Assembly: GCA_002189035.1 (NCBI GenBank)
Contig: NEEC01000002.1
Location: 992,001 to 1,056,000 of the forward strand
Length of the DNA stretch: 64,000 bases
Source: Utricularia gibba
Lineage: Eukaryota > Streptophyta > Magnoliopsida > Lamiales > Lentibulariaceae
Reading direction: 5' to 3'
This document shows positions 25,035-36,601 of this stretch, piece by piece (position 1 is the stretch's first letter; every line of letters begins with the position of its first letter). The notes beneath the pieces are model-generated. The model worked only from the letters and a program-made list of their open reading frames with translations, was not told the DNA's origin and made no database searches. The position numbers and the translations under genes are program-made.

Positions 25035-26341
25035 ATGCCTGAGTACTGTGTGACCGGAGGAACTGGTTTCATTGCAGCTTATCTCATCAGCTCGCTTCTG
25101 CACAATGGGCACACTGTAAGAACAACTGTTCGTGATCCAGGTACAATGCCCTTTGCTTTCCTTGTCCCCAAGTATTCTTCTTGATGCGTAGCAATCAACG
25201 TGGAGCGCCAGAAAACTTAACCAAGGTTGGATTTTTATGGGAGCTAAATGGAGCCAAGGAAAGACTGAAGATCATGAAAGCTGATTTGCTAGAGGAAGGA
25301 AGCTTCGACGATGCCGTTGATGGCGTCGACGGCGTGTTCCACACCGCATCTCCTGTGCTTGTGCCTTATGATGATAAGGTCAAGGTTGGATTTCATATCC
25401 TCGGTTGGTCCCTTTGGGCTGTGAGATAGATAGCCAGACACTGTTTGTTGCAGGAAAACTTGATTGATCCCTGTGTTAATGGAACCCTGAATGTGCTGAA
25501 ATCCTGCAAGAAAGGGAGATCCCTGAGAAGGGTTGTCCTAACCTCATCTTGTTCCTCGATTCGATATCGATACGGTGTCGATGAAGCATCCTCTCTGAAC
25601 GAATCGCACTGGTCTGATCCCGAATACTGCAAAGCCAACAACGTAGGCTCATCAAGAATCTCATATTGACGCTGAGGATATATCAACTTATACACATTGA
25701 GAGTATTTGATACAGTTATGGTACGCTTACGCGAAAACGGTAGCAGAGCAGAAGGCATGGCAGTTTGCAAAGGAGAGTGGGATTGATCTTGTAGTGGTGA
25801 ATCCTTCCTTCGTTGTTGGCCCACTTCTAGGGCCTCAACCCACAAGCACCCTGCTTCTAATCCTGGGTATAATCAAAGGTTTGCAGAACTTTCTATCATC
25901 ATCATCATCTCGATTTCTCCGTCTGCAGAGCTGGGTTTTTGCAGGGCTGAGAGGAGAGTATCCAAACACAAGGGTGGGGTTCGTGCACATAGAAGATGTG
26001 ATGAAAGCACACGTTCTCGCAATGGAAAACAAGGAAGCTTCAGGGAGGCTGATATGCTCAAACACAGTAGCTCACTGGTCTGAAATCATCACCATGCTGA
26101 GAAACAAGTATCCATCCTATCCCTACGAACACAGGTATGATCTACAATCCATGTTTCCTCCACACATTCGTATCGAATTTCATGCCAGTTACCTCGCAGA
26201 TGCAGCGCCCACAAGGGAGATGAATTCCCCCATGAAATGGACATCGCCAAGATAACTCATCTTGGGCTCCCTCCCTTGAAATCGCTGGAACAAATGTTTG
26301 ATGACTGCATTACCAGTTTCCAGGCGAAGGGGTTTCTCTGA
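25035..26341 (+). CDS. TKPR2: Tetraketide alpha-pyrone reductase 2-like (CCR/DFR family)
   Basis: Six exons: 25035-25140, 25212-25384, 25454-25642, 25716-25878, 25945-26134, 26200-26341; 320 residues (Arabidopsis TKPR2 has 321). Short-chain dehydrogenase of the extended type: NADPH-binding VTGGTGFIA at the N-terminus, [11 protein letters not shown], and the catalytic YAYAK (Tyr and Lys of YxxxK). [25 protein letters not shown] and [11 protein letters not shown]-like segments match TKPR2/CCRL6 better than true cinnamoyl-CoA reductase, whose KNWYCYGK signature is absent. TKPR2 reduces tetraketide alpha-pyrones in the sporopollenin pathway after PKSA/B, so expression is expected in tapetum and other tissues. 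Plant paralogues of this fold are numerous, but the match to TKPR2 is close along the whole length. Confidence 0.9.
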
Positions 26342-26843
26342 GAAAGATGAATTTATAGCTTCCCGCTCTATTGAGCCGGGAGACGTTTATATATTAGGGT
26401 CTGTGGCCCAATAAAGCCCATCTCGAAGAATCTTTCACAAATTCCAAAAAATGCCGTATTTATTAATTTTCTTTCCTTTTTTGAGTAATAAATAAAAATA
26501 AAAATAATCTCGGTTCGGACCGGACCGTTGACCGAATCAGCTTCCCCCCACAGGCCGACTGCTCCGGTCCCCGTAGACATTATAACTCTGTGACAAAGTT
26601 CCACCCAACCACAACAACCGCATTTATTTTTTTACCAAATAAAAAATATTAAAATAATAACAATCAATATATTTGGCTATTTTAAAATTAAAATAAAAAA
26701 ATCTCAGAAAGATTTCTCAACCGGGACGGCTCAGGCAGCCAAAGAAAACCCACACTTATTACTGGACCGGGTCTAGCCGAACTACAGAACTCGTTAGGAC
26801 AAGAAGATTGACTCTTGGAACAAAATCCTACTTGCAAAAATCC
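26342..26843. other. Intergenic between convergent genes
   Basis: AT-rich DNA between the 3' ends of the TKPR2-like and CRF genes; two GGCCCA-type motifs near 26404-26420. No gene seen. Confidence 0.6.
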
Positions 26844-28058
26844 TCAGACAGGCACCACGCTGTTGATCCATTCCAGATCCAAGTTGTCGAAGTCCCGCAA
26901 TGCGTTCGAGTTGAGATCATCGTCCCCGAAGTTGAAGCAGCCTGACTGGAAGTCTCGGACGATGTCGTCCAAGCCCGGAAATGCTGTGGAATCGTCCATG
27001 TAGCTGCACTCAAACGCTGTGGGATCCGCCATGAAATCGTCGTCCACGATGGGGGTGTACTCGGGAGCTGCAGGATCGGCCACTAGCAGCTCCTGGGACA
27101 GATTACCAATATCAGAACTGAGGGAATCCGGGAGGGCGGCGCCGGCCCCGGCCCGGAGATCATCGGAGGTGTCGGAATATGGAGGAAGATCATCTATGGG
27201 GGAGCATGGCAGACCAGTCGAATTCCAGAGTACCCCGTTGTCTAAATCACCAGGTAGATCATCGAAGATGTTATCCAGGGAGAAATTTGAGGGTATGTAG
27301 GTGGAGTAATCGAGCTCCAAGCCCAAATCCATGTCTTCATCCATCATGGAGAAATCATTCAGATCCTCCTCACTTGTTGCTACTGTCTCTGAGTCAGCAT
27401 ATGCAGCAAGAGTAACTACTGCTCCCTTTGTATGGTAACCAGAGATGGGGGATTCTAAGGCAGATGGATAGGTATGGGAAACTTGGGTTTCAACAGAATC
27501 AATGGAAGCATCAGAAGCAGCAGCAGTTTCGTCATCACTGTGATGCTTCAACTTCTTTGAGCTCTTTTCGGGGCATGAATCGGAGGCAGGGTGGTTACTA
27601 TTTCTCAGCGCATTGAATTCCAGACGTTTCGCTTCGTAAGCAACTGATGCTTCTTCCGGGGTCAAATAAGTACCCAGCCAGATCCGTTTCCGAGTAACTG
27701 GGTCCCGAATTTCGGCGGCGAACTTCCCCCATTTCCGTCGACGGACGCCTTTGTATTTCCCTGAAACAAACTCCCCTGGGGCTGCTTTGATTTCACCGGC
27801 CTTCTTCAAGATAGAGCCCTTTTGGTTGATTTCAACGTCTACGTAGTTGCTGTCCTCAACCGAAGTATCACAATCAGTAGAAGCAGCAGCCAATGAACCT
27901 TCATAAACGACGACGAACTTGTTGTCCTTTCTCCTCTGCGATGGCTCATCGTCATCCGAAGACTCCGTTGCGTATGGATCCGAACAGATAATCCTGATTT
28001 TCATGGTCGCAGATTCAGACCGGGTTTTGCGGCTAGTTTCGTTGCTCAAAGTCGGCAT
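26844..28058 (-). CDS. CRF10: CRF-type AP2/ERF transcription factor (ERF group VI-L)
   Basis: A single-exon gene of 404 residues. Near the N-terminus, [20 protein letters not shown] is the CRF (TEH) domain found only in cytokinin response factors and their VI-L relatives. The AP2 DNA-binding domain follows at residues ~103-160: [19 protein letters not shown], then [20 protein letters not shown], with the WLG core and the ERF-type Ala and Asp residues. The acidic C-terminal half has many Asp-rich clusters ending in EWINSVVP, probably activation segments. Group VI-L members (Arabidopsis ERF118/119, also called CRF9-12) lack the typical CRF MAPK-site motif, as here. The mRNA leader carries an upstream ORF (see 28071-28268), so translation is probably controlled. 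Confidence 0.9.
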   Translation of the reverse strand: MPTLSNETSRKTRSESATMKIRIICSDPYATESSDDDEPSQRRKDNKFVVVYEGSLAAASTDCDTSVEDSNYVDVEINQKGSILKKAGEIKAAPGEFVSGKYKGVRRRKWGKFAAEIRDPVTRKRIWLGTYLTPEEASVAYEAKRLEFNALRNSNHPASDSCPEKSSKKLKHHSDDETAAASDASIDSVETQVSHTYPSALESPISGYHTKGAVVTLAAYADSETVATSEEDLNDFSMMDEDMDLGLELDYSTYIPSNFSLDNIFDDLPGDLDNGVLWNSTGLPCSPIDDLPPYSDTSDDLRAGAGAALPDSLSSDIGNLSQELLVADPAAPEYTPIVDDDFMADPTAFECSYMDDSTAFPGLDDIVRDFQSGCFNFGDDDLNSNALRDFDNLDLEWINSVVPV

Positions 28059-28070
28059 TTTTTCCGAGAC

Positions 28071-28268
28071 TCAGAAACCGTTCACCGAAACTGGACGAAG
28101 CTTATAAGAAACAAGAACGAAACTGAAGAGCCGGGCTATTCGGTAACACCCAAAACAAACAACTCCTGAACAAGTCCTGCAACACCCCAAATGTTGCGAA
28201 ATCGTTAGAACAAGAAGATGGCGAATAACAGAGCGTTTCAGGGATCACCTTGTGGGCCTCAAACGCAT
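28071..28268 (-). promoter_or_regulatory. Spliced upstream ORF in the CRF mRNA leader
   Basis: The only ATG in the probable leader lies at 28268-28266. Unspliced it encodes seven residues and stops. If the intron 28248-28177 (GT...GTTGCAG) is removed, 28268-28249 joins 28176-28071 in phase and gives a 41-residue peptide, MRLRPTRTCSGVVCFG at its start and RPVSVNGF at its end, whose stop lies 12 bases before the main ATG. Conserved-peptide uORFs have been reported for ERF118-type genes (from memory); whether this peptide is the conserved one needs alignment. Confidence 0.55.
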
Positions 28269-28810
28269 CGAAATAGGTTGAAATGAAAGAGATGTTGGCT
28301 CTGCGGAAACGCAGAAAAGGAACTAGAAAACAGAGCTCCCTCAGAATGCAGTAGTATCTCCTCCTGCCCTCCCTTCAACGAACGAAAGCCCAGTAAAAGG
28401 GGATGAAACTAGAATCAGATTTCAGGTATTTATACAGAGACAAAAACAAGAACACCATCTATCTACCCATCACAGAGGAAGCCAGTAAAGGATTAGAATT
28501 CAATGGTTACAATTTCCCAACATATGACACACACAGATCAATCGATAAAAAAAAAGAACCAGATGAACAACAACAGGCTATGTGGACCACTCTCTCTTCC
28601 GACTACCACTCAGTCACCCCTTCCACACTGTCAAAATCCCTTCCTGTTTCTGCTCAAGATACAGGCAGAAAGTGGGACACAAGAAAACTGGTCTACATTG
28701 ACCGAAACCCAGAACGAAAATCTCAAGAAAATCACATAAACAAATCACTACCTCCTCCAATCTATTGCTCCTCCCGATCTCCCCAAATCCTTCTCCTTCT
28801 CCAGAACGGC

Positions 28811-28818
28811 TTTATAAA
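28811..28818 (-). promoter_or_regulatory. TATA box of the CRF gene
   Basis: TTTATAAA read on the minus strand, about 750 bp upstream of the CRF start codon, followed by a purine-rich probable leader. A GTAGTG donor lies near 28747, so part of 28390-28747 may be a leader intron. Confidence 0.45.
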
Positions 28819-29745
28819 CACTGCGCTTGGTGTATCTTGGGAGATTCCATAACAGGCACGGCCGTCCAATACCCCTACATATATATACATTCTATATCAT
28901 TTTGGTATTGGGAAATAAAATCTCTGCTTTTTTGGACAGCACTTGACGCGCTTTGAGGCGCGTGAAACAACAATACCTTCATCCTCCCCAATTTTTTTAT
29001 TTATTTCAATTTTGGAATCCTTCCAACGACAGCATCCGATATTTTCATATTTAGCTGATTTTGAATGTGGAATATTTCCTTCCTTATTTTCCCAGATTCA
29101 GATACTTGCCAAAGCTTTTTCCCCCTCCCCCTCCACGTAATAATATGCAGAATTGTGGATTCGTGATCAATGTTCTAATTTCGAATTTGGAATTTGATTT
29201 AAAAAATGAAATTTCTAAAATATTGTTTGTGATTTTAAAAAATCAAGATCGATTATTATAAGAATCACGAATCATATTCTATAATTTAAAGTATCTTTAA
29301 TATCTATATTCTTTAAGTATACTTTTGAAATGATATGCATGTTTCGAATAATTTGATATAAATAATCAAAATTTGTTTGATTAATAAAAATTAGGTGGGA
29401 TAAGTGTTTTGAAAAACATTATTATTAGATTATTCAAATATCTTATAAATTACCCATGTATTAAAAATATGTTTATCAAATACAGGTTTATTCAGAATAG
29501 TAATTGTATGTTTGGTAGGATACTATAATTGATAATGCACTTGAGTTCTTAGTATTTAGATAATGACGTATTATATGGTTAAGATTAAATTTTATTTGAT
29601 ATATATGTTTCAAATAATATTATATTTAACATATATGTTTAAAATAAATATTTTATAAATTAAGTGGTTTCTAAAATCTAAATAGAAAATAAATTTTGAA
29701 ATATTTTATAGTAATTTTATAAAACATAGTGTTGGATTAAAGGGT

Positions 29746-29790
29746 GTAGGGGGGGTGACGCGCGGGTTTGTCGGGGGGAGGGGGTAAGGG
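29746..29790 (+). other. G-tract cluster, predicted G-quadruplex
   Basis: Within 45 bp there are five runs of three to seven G (GGGGGGG, GGG, GGGGGG, GGGGG, GGG) with loops of one to nine bases, which meets the usual pattern for quadruplex formation. No gene start lies within 1.5 kb. Confidence 0.5.
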
Positions 29791-31500
29791 TGGCATGTAG
29801 ACAAGAGGGTGTGCGTGTACACACACTCATCATTAAATGTGGGATTTATTTAGTTAAACATTTTGGCGATTTTTTAAATCATTTTTTGGAATTAAGGAAA
29901 TGTTGGTCGTGCCTGCCCGAATAAATAAATGAATTACCCGGGGGTGTCACGTGATGGGCCGTCGGGAATGGGCGATGGAGCCGGCAACCGAGATGGAATT
30001 AAATTCGCATCCGACGCCCCACGGCTCGCCACGTCCGCCGGGACATGGGAACGCTGCGACAGGATGCTGCTTCCACCCCCATCTCAAAGCCGTCACGTGA
30101 CCTAGACTGCCACCTATTGAATGCTCGGGTGTGCATTGGCGAGACTCCCGTACGGCTTTCTTCTTTTTTTTTTATTTTAATTTTTTTTTCAAGTAAAATT
30201 AATTTAATTAGATGTATTCGGTCGGAAAATTGTTTAATGGATTATGAGATTTTGTCACGTGTAATTGTGAAGGGGAAAGAAATGTAAAAAAGGAATGACT
30301 ATGCTTTGACCAGGGGCACTGGGGCCCGCCCTCCGCCTTGCCGCCAAAGCATGTTTTGGCGCCAAATAAGTGGGACCCATGTATTAATAATAAATAATAA
30401 TAATAATTTGGGGGTGCCAGCCCATGCCCATACCCATACCCGTACCCAGTAGAGGAAAGATATTTTCGTTCATGTCCCCGGCCCCCCTCCCCGCCACTCC
30501 CGTCGCCATTCCCCCTTGAATAAATCTATATGGGTACTGTACGGATACCGGAAATATTGAGGGCAGTTTAATTTTCCGGCATGAGGAGTGAATGCGACGA
30601 CACCAGAAAAATACGAAAGAAAAAAGGAATTGGGTTAGCTGGCGGAATAATAAAATGCGCAAGTGGGTGGATTGAATGCGGGGGAGTTTGGAAGCGGGTT
30701 CGTGTCAGAGGGGAGGGGGGTTTCGGGTCGAGAACCGGGTCCCGGTTCAGGGCGTCCTGAGTCGTCGCCGTCGCTGCTGTTGCTTCCCGGCAGATCGCGC
30801 GGCCTCACGTATCTATCGCCAGTATCTTTTCCCTGATTCCTTCTCATCGACTGCCGCTGCGCCTAACACCTTTTTATCCGCTGACACCCAAATCTGAACC
30901 CAAACATCTTTTTTTTTTGTATCCTTCTTTTCGTATTAGAAAACAAAGAAAACAAAACAAAATTTCGTTGACTTTTTATTAGTGTTTTTTTGCAAGCAAA
31001 GACAACATATTCTCTGGGATTTGACTTTGACTTTCGTCCACAAAAGAGGGCGGCTGTGTCATAACGGTGTTGACTTTGAAAATTTAAGATTTGCGTGTCA
31101 TCTGATTTTGGATTTTGAATAAAACAATGTGGATGATATTTAATTTCAATTTTATTTAAATTTATCAATTAAATATCTTATAATTTATAAATATATTTTT
31201 AATTTAATGTAATCCCATCTATCAAACGTACGTCAACTATACGAAATGTTGCATCACATACATGTGTGATGAAGTTATTACCAATTTCATATTATAATCT
31301 TCGTTGATCTACAGTAACCCATCCCTTTTTTTCCCGTTACCGTCAGTTAGTTTCCGAAAGCACCCACGTTCGGAAAATCACGATTTAATCGTTTTGAATT
31401 CGACAAAAAGTATTAAAGTCTTGCAATTTATATGCATACTAAAAAGATACCATCAATGCTAAAATGTATTATTTCATTTCCAAAGAAATCTTTCTATTTT

Positions 31501-31622
31501 CAAAAAGAGCCGCCGCTTGGTGTTACAAATATATACATATACATACATCAGAATTTTTCTAATTTTTTCGAAATATCCTTCGGAAAATTATGAAGTGCTT
31601 CGACACCAAGCGGCTCTTTTTG
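31501..31622. repeat. Inverted repeat (hairpin) of 122 bp
   Basis: Left arm CAAAAAGAGCCGCCGCTTGG (31501-31520, continuing TGT) and right arm 31602-31622 are reverse complements over 21 bp, except for an extra CCG triplet in the left arm. The loop is about 77 bp. No flanking target duplication was found, so a decayed MITE or a fold-back sequence are both possible. Confidence 0.7.
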
Positions 31623-33028
31623 TGATGGGCTTCGGCGTTAATGTTGGGGCCCATATCGGCCCATATAAATTACATAAAGGTGGCTTTTGTTCTCGGTTCA
31701 TGGTTGTGGAGTGACCAAATTGGATTGGATTAAATCAATCCAGAATTAACAAAAAAATATAAAATGAAAATCGTATTCTATTCGAAAAATATGATTTTTA
31801 TGATTTGATTTTTTATTGATTAATTACATCAAAAAAGAAATCTTTATTTATTATAAATACCATTAAAGTAATTTTTATATTGGTAGCAAAAATTCATTTG
31901 TTTTGTTTATCATTATGGATTTGATGTGAAAAAAGAGTAACTTAAAGTTAAATTTAATAATAATTAGCCTAATATTTTACTAATTCAATAAAACTAATTA
32001 AAAACATACCTTTTATCGTAATAATGGATTAATATAGTTAAAACATTATCAAATAGATAGAATTAGAATTACATTTATTAATCCAAAATCAATTTAAATC
32101 CAAATCAAATTTAAATGAAAAATGATGAAACCATATCGGATCTAATTGAATGAATTGGATCGAATCATTTAACGTCCACCTCTTTAATTTTTTGAATTTG
32201 CTTGGATAATAAATACTATTTAATTCTTTTTATTTTGAGGACCAATAAACATGTAAAAAAAAATGAAAATCAGTAAGTAAACAAAAGAGTCACATGTTCA
32301 ACGTTTGACCGACCAGCTTTCCCCATTACAAAGTCATCGCAATGAATCGTCTGACCAACTCCACAGTCCCGACCGAAAAAGGTTGAATCTTTGCGATTAC
32401 ACATCAAGTCCAACGTTTTTCCTTGTCCTAAATTCAATAGAAATCTGGGCATCCTCACTTTCTCTCACACACACTGAATTAAAATTTTAACATTAGATTT
32501 TTCACTAAGATGATGCCCATATTTCTAAATACCCATTAGTTTCATTTCGAAACTTGAAACATAAAAAATATTATGTATTAAATATCTATCGGAATTATTT
32601 ATTATATAATTATATTCATTTATCTTAAACGTTTAAATAAAAAAAGTAAATTTTAAATTTCGAATTATTTCAATGTTGTTTTCATTTAATTATAATATCA
32701 TATTCATATTTCTAAATATGGTTTCAAAACCACACAATTCAAAAGAATCTGACAAAGTCCACAAAAACCGGTTCGGCATGGCGGTTGTTGGTCAACTGGG
32801 TTATGGCAAATACGCTCCAAAACAGAAGCAGTTGGTTTGTTTTATTGTTTGAACGCTAGGACAGAAAGGTTGTGAATCCGCTTCTCTGAATTCACACGCA
32901 GCCTTTTTGGGTGTCAACCCAAACACACACAATGATTTTGTAAGATTCTACTCGCCCTGCGCGTAGTCAAAGTTTGATAGGAAAAAAGTCCCGCGTTTCG
33001 ATAGTGAAGCAATGGACTTGTAATGGAG

Positions 33029-33036
33029 TATAAATA
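33029..33036 (+). promoter_or_regulatory. TATA box
   Basis: TATAAATA, 55 bp upstream of the ATG at 33091, so the leader of that gene must be short (about 25-30 bases). Confidence 0.65.
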
Positions 33037-33090
33037 TGGGGAGGAAACTCACCAGCACAGCACGGCACAGCAGCAGCCATCTGGTGGATC

Positions 33091-33476
33091 ATGGACTTCC
33101 ATGAACAAGACTTGTTCTTGCCTGAGGAGGAGGATGCCTTCTACTCTGAGATGAGGAAGCAGCTCTTGCATCTAACTGAAGATGACGAAGAGGGCGGAGG
33201 AGCAATCTACGTGGACGAAAGCTACTACTATTTGTGGCCGGGGAAGGTGGCCTACGCACCACAGGTGACTTTGCAGAGGCCGGTGACTGGAACCGGCGTT
33301 TTCATCCCTCAGGCGAGCCAAGGGAAGCCCAGAAACAGATCAAGTGAGTGGTGTGATTGCTTGTGCTTCCAAGGAGTTATCAGCTCTGTTGTGTTGATTC
33401 ACAGTTGTTCCATCTGTCTGCAGGGAGGAAAAACAGCAAGGCGAGGAAACAGAAGCAGATGGAAAAGAAGAATTAG
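33091..33476 (+). CDS. Small conserved plant protein of unknown function
   Basis: Two exons, 33091-33343 and 33424-33476, joined by a GT-AG intron in phase; 101 residues. The N-terminal half is acidic (LPEEEDAFYSEM, then EDDEEGG), the middle holds a hydrophobic/aromatic block (YYYLWPGKVAY) and VTGTGVFIPQA, and the second exon adds a strongly basic tail of Arg/Lys residues (RSRRKNSKARKQKQMEKKN), which could act as a nuclear localisation signal. No signal peptide or membrane span. I recognise the GTGVFIP-type small protein family (compare Arabidopsis At1g13360/At3g25870, from memory) but no function. A good TATA box lies just upstream. Confidence 0.75.
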
Positions 33477-33801
33477 GCTGGATTCAAATACGCTTCAAAA
33501 ATACTCAAACTACATGAAACCCCTGCAATGACTAGTGTTTAAACTATAAGGTCTGAGTTTAGTTACCGTTAGACTCTTAGGAGGGGAGTCCCTGTTGTAT
33601 GCGCGCTAAGAGAACCGATCTCCTGCACCGGAAGAATCATGAGACATAATCCACCCATTGGGTGCAAAGGGTCTCTGAAACTTACCTTTATCTCAATAGT
33701 TTTGGATCATTTAAAACAACGTATTAGATAAAAAAGCATTAAAATATGTCGACAATAAACAACAAATGAAACAACAATCTCCATGTGAGGCTGAAAGAGG
33801 A
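33477..33801. other. Intergenic between convergent genes
   Basis: 3' untranslated regions of the small protein gene and of the WD40 gene; nothing else seen. Confidence 0.6.
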
Positions 33802-36084
33802 TCAGTTCTTAGAGGTGTGAAGGTGGTGAACAGAGATGGCACCATTCCAACTGCAACTAGCGACTACATCTGCTATGGATGGATGGAATGCGGTGTCGAT
33901 GCAGGCGTGATCATACGCCCTGATCTTATTGAGAAGGTTTGACGTCTTGGCATCATAAAGGAATACACATCCCTCGATTGATCCAGAGGCTAATGTCTTG
34001 CCATCAGCACTGAAATTACACTTGATGGGGAATCCACTGACTCCATGGCTTTCATACCTCTTGTATTTGTTGAGTCGGAATGGCGGGTGTGTGGAGAATA
34101 TTGCAATATAGTTTCCGTTGGATTGTGCAACGAAGTATGGTTCATATGGATGGGATCTGATGCAGGTGCATGTATATGCTTCAGCATAGACCTGAAAGGA
34201 TGCAACCAGTATATGTTGGTTATGGCACAAGCTCGAGACACTATCATCTCAAGGTTAAAGGGACGTTGAGAGAGGATCACAGGGATTTTACCTGCTTGGA
34301 GAGCGGAACTTCGCGTGAAATATCCCAGACAATGATTGAATTTTCGCTGATGTTGCTTTTGGATGTATCACTGGAGGTTATGAAGTGCTTTCCATCAACT
34401 GTAAATTCTACATCAAGGATTGGCCCGAGACGTTGTATGTACTCATGAACCACTTTGCCTGCTCTGATATCCCAAAGTTTCAGCTGGCCTTTTGATCCAC
34501 CAGAGAGAAAGACATTGTGGTTGCTTGGACTAAACTTCACAACTTCTATGATCTGGTCTTCTTTGAAAGCCTGAATCTCCGATGCCTTTTCAACATCAGT
34601 CAGCCTTGAAGTGCAATCGTAACCACAAGAAAGTACAGAGAGTCCCTGTGGTGACCATTTGACATCTTTCACTACAGCATTGTGGCATTTCAGGGCACGG
34701 GCTAGTTTTCCACCTCTGCTCCATGCATTCCATATGCGAACTTCACAGTCCATTCCCGCAGATGCAAGAAGATGATCTGGAAACTACTTCATGGAACAAA
34801 TCAGAAATTCACAAAAATAATAGGACAGACCGAGTCCGTGCACTCCATGTATGAATTGTAAAACATTATACTGGGGGACACTTTATAATTTAGGGAACAA
34901 CAATAACCGCTGCTATAGTAAACTTCAATCATAAACTCAATGCAAAACCAAAATCTACTTTATGCTACACACATGCACGACCAAGGAATAAATTTTTTAT
35001 CCTTAGTTCAAAAAGGGTAAATGACAAAAGTGAATGGCAATATAAGCACTTACGATGTGTTCTAGACCATTGTAAAGCATTCACTGCCTTAGAATGGCCA
35101 CTGAGTGAAGCAGAAAGTGACGTAGATGCATGACTGGTGAGTGAATTGCTCCACTTACGATGCCTCAACGATGCCATAATTCCATGGGGGACATCAGATT
35201 CTGAAAGACTTCCAACAACTGCATCGAAAGAAGGGCATATGAAGCCACAAAATGAAAGTGGTTTAGCACACACAGCACCAATCAAACGTCAAAGTCATAT
35301 GCTATCCAGTAGCTAGAATAGGAGAAAAGGCCTCAATGAAGAAAACAGAGGATCGGTGTTTAACTTGGGTGTGGATCAGCATAACTTGGGTGTTGATCAG
35401 TCGTCTCCGCTTGAGCAGCCAGAGCTGCTCTTTGTCTCTTAGATACATAGGCTCCAGATATTGGGGCTTCTGGGGAGAGAATGGGAATCCTGAAATCCAG
35501 CCCCTGGAAAGAATTTGATGTGGAAGGATTGGGTATACATGGTAAAAGCAAAAGAAAGACAGAGATGAAAAAGAAAAGAACCTTTTGTGTTTGAGTTTTT
35601 CCCTGTGAAGGTAATAGTGGTCGCCGAGCTTCTGTTTCCAATGCGAATGAGGGGTCAGATGGTCTCTTAGCTGACAGCTGAACTACTTCCAGACCCTTAT
35701 TAGCCGTTTGAAGAGTAGGCGCGCTAGATTTGGGGTTTACAAGTGGCTGTGCTGGTGTATTTAACAAAGCAGAATAAGTTGCCACAGCATTTTTCTGTGG
35801 GGGTGCTCAATGCCACAGCCCCCGGAAAATCGATGACTTTAATCGCAAAAGGAGGATCCCTAAATTACCGGGAAACTGAGATCGCAAGATCACGCCTTTG
35901 ATCTTGGGGTGAGGATGCGACGGCAAATAATCATCCGGGGGAACTTGAGGACCATCCCGTTTCCCTTCTTCTGTAACCCCTAATCAGATACAAGACACCA
36001 CCCCTTTAAGAAAGAAAACTGGGAACAAATTCCATTATTACCTTCCTCGCCGATATGACCAACGCCCGATTCTCCGGTAATCAT
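33802..36084 (-). CDS. WD40-repeat protein (WDR25 / PRP17-like)
   Basis: Seven exons on the minus strand: 36084-36042, 35979-35869, 35805-35582, 35503-35365, 35218-35054, 34776-34292, 34191-33802; 518 residues. The N-terminal ~190 residues are low in structure. Then come about six WD repeats: SGHSKAVNALQW...RIWNAW, CHNAVVKDVKWSP, IIEVVKFSP...LKLWDIR, PILDVEFTVDGK...IIVWDI, IKCNFSADGK...VFLYDA and CIDTAFHP...ISVHHL. The organisation, with one propeller at the C-terminus, matches WD repeat protein 25, a relative of the splicing factor PRP17. Its plant role is unknown to me. The second intron is only 63 bp and its acceptor (CATTGAG) is weak, so the 35805 boundary is the least sure. Exon 4 has two in-phase donors 21 bp apart, made by a tandem duplication. 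Confidence 0.82.
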
Positions 36085-36601
36085 CTTGTACCGTATTCTG
36101 GACCGTTCGAAGTCGCCGCTTAACTTTCCGACGATTCTATTCGCTTCACAGTAGACACACCCATCAACTCCCCCAAATTTCCCAAATGAACGCGGGTTCC
36201 GGAAGTATCATATCCCTTGGCCTTTCCCAAATATAAATATCTATTTTAATTTTGAATAAATTTAATTTCTTAAAATTCCCATTAACCATGTTTGACCCTT
36301 TGGTCTCGATGTTTTTTTAATAAATATTACAAATATTCTCACGATTTTCCCGATTTAATAAAATTTTGTAAATCACTGTGAGATAATTAATTACTCTGAT
36401 TTAATATTTTCCCGAGGGTAAATATGTCCTGTTTTTTTGAAAGTTTCTTTATTAGTTCTACTGAGGGACGGTGCAGGAGTAGCGAAATCCCTAATACCGA
36501 TCACCGATTGCAACCTCCGGCAACTCTTTTCCGGGCCGGAGACAGCCCCTCCGTGTGAATTGGTTTACTGCGGCTACTTAGTGAACTTACAAAGATTCAC
36601 A
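36085..36601. promoter_or_regulatory. Shared divergent promoter of the WD40 and CRWN genes
   Basis: The two start codons face away from each other 517 bp apart. The middle is AT-rich (36230-36420). An in-frame upstream extension of the CRWN frame reaches 36437, but the family start fits 36602. No clear TATA box was identified. Confidence 0.45.

Larger units (their letters stand above)
28830..33028. other. Large AT-rich intergenic region
   Basis: No gene could be supported. 29150-29720 is very AT-rich. 29740-30110 is GC-rich and includes a G-tract cluster (29746-29790). 30300-30900 has mixed composition with short open frames on both strands that resemble nothing. 30900-33000 is AT-rich apart from an inverted repeat at 31501-31622. 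TGGGCC/GGCCCA motifs occur near 31645-31665. Confidence 0.5.

Noticed and set aside
28403-28852. 150-codon open frame on the plus strand opposite the CRF leader.
   Set aside because: No similarity to any family, unusual composition, and it overlaps the CRF leader and TATA box on the other strand.
31512-31525. CGCTTGGTG in the hairpin arm resembles the start of miR168.
   Set aside because: Only nine bases agree; the rest of the miRNA and its star strand are absent.
36437-36601. In-frame upstream extension of CRWN by 55 codons.
   Set aside because: Relatives begin MFTPKR-like, matching the ATG at 36602; the extension has no similarity and lies in the promoter.
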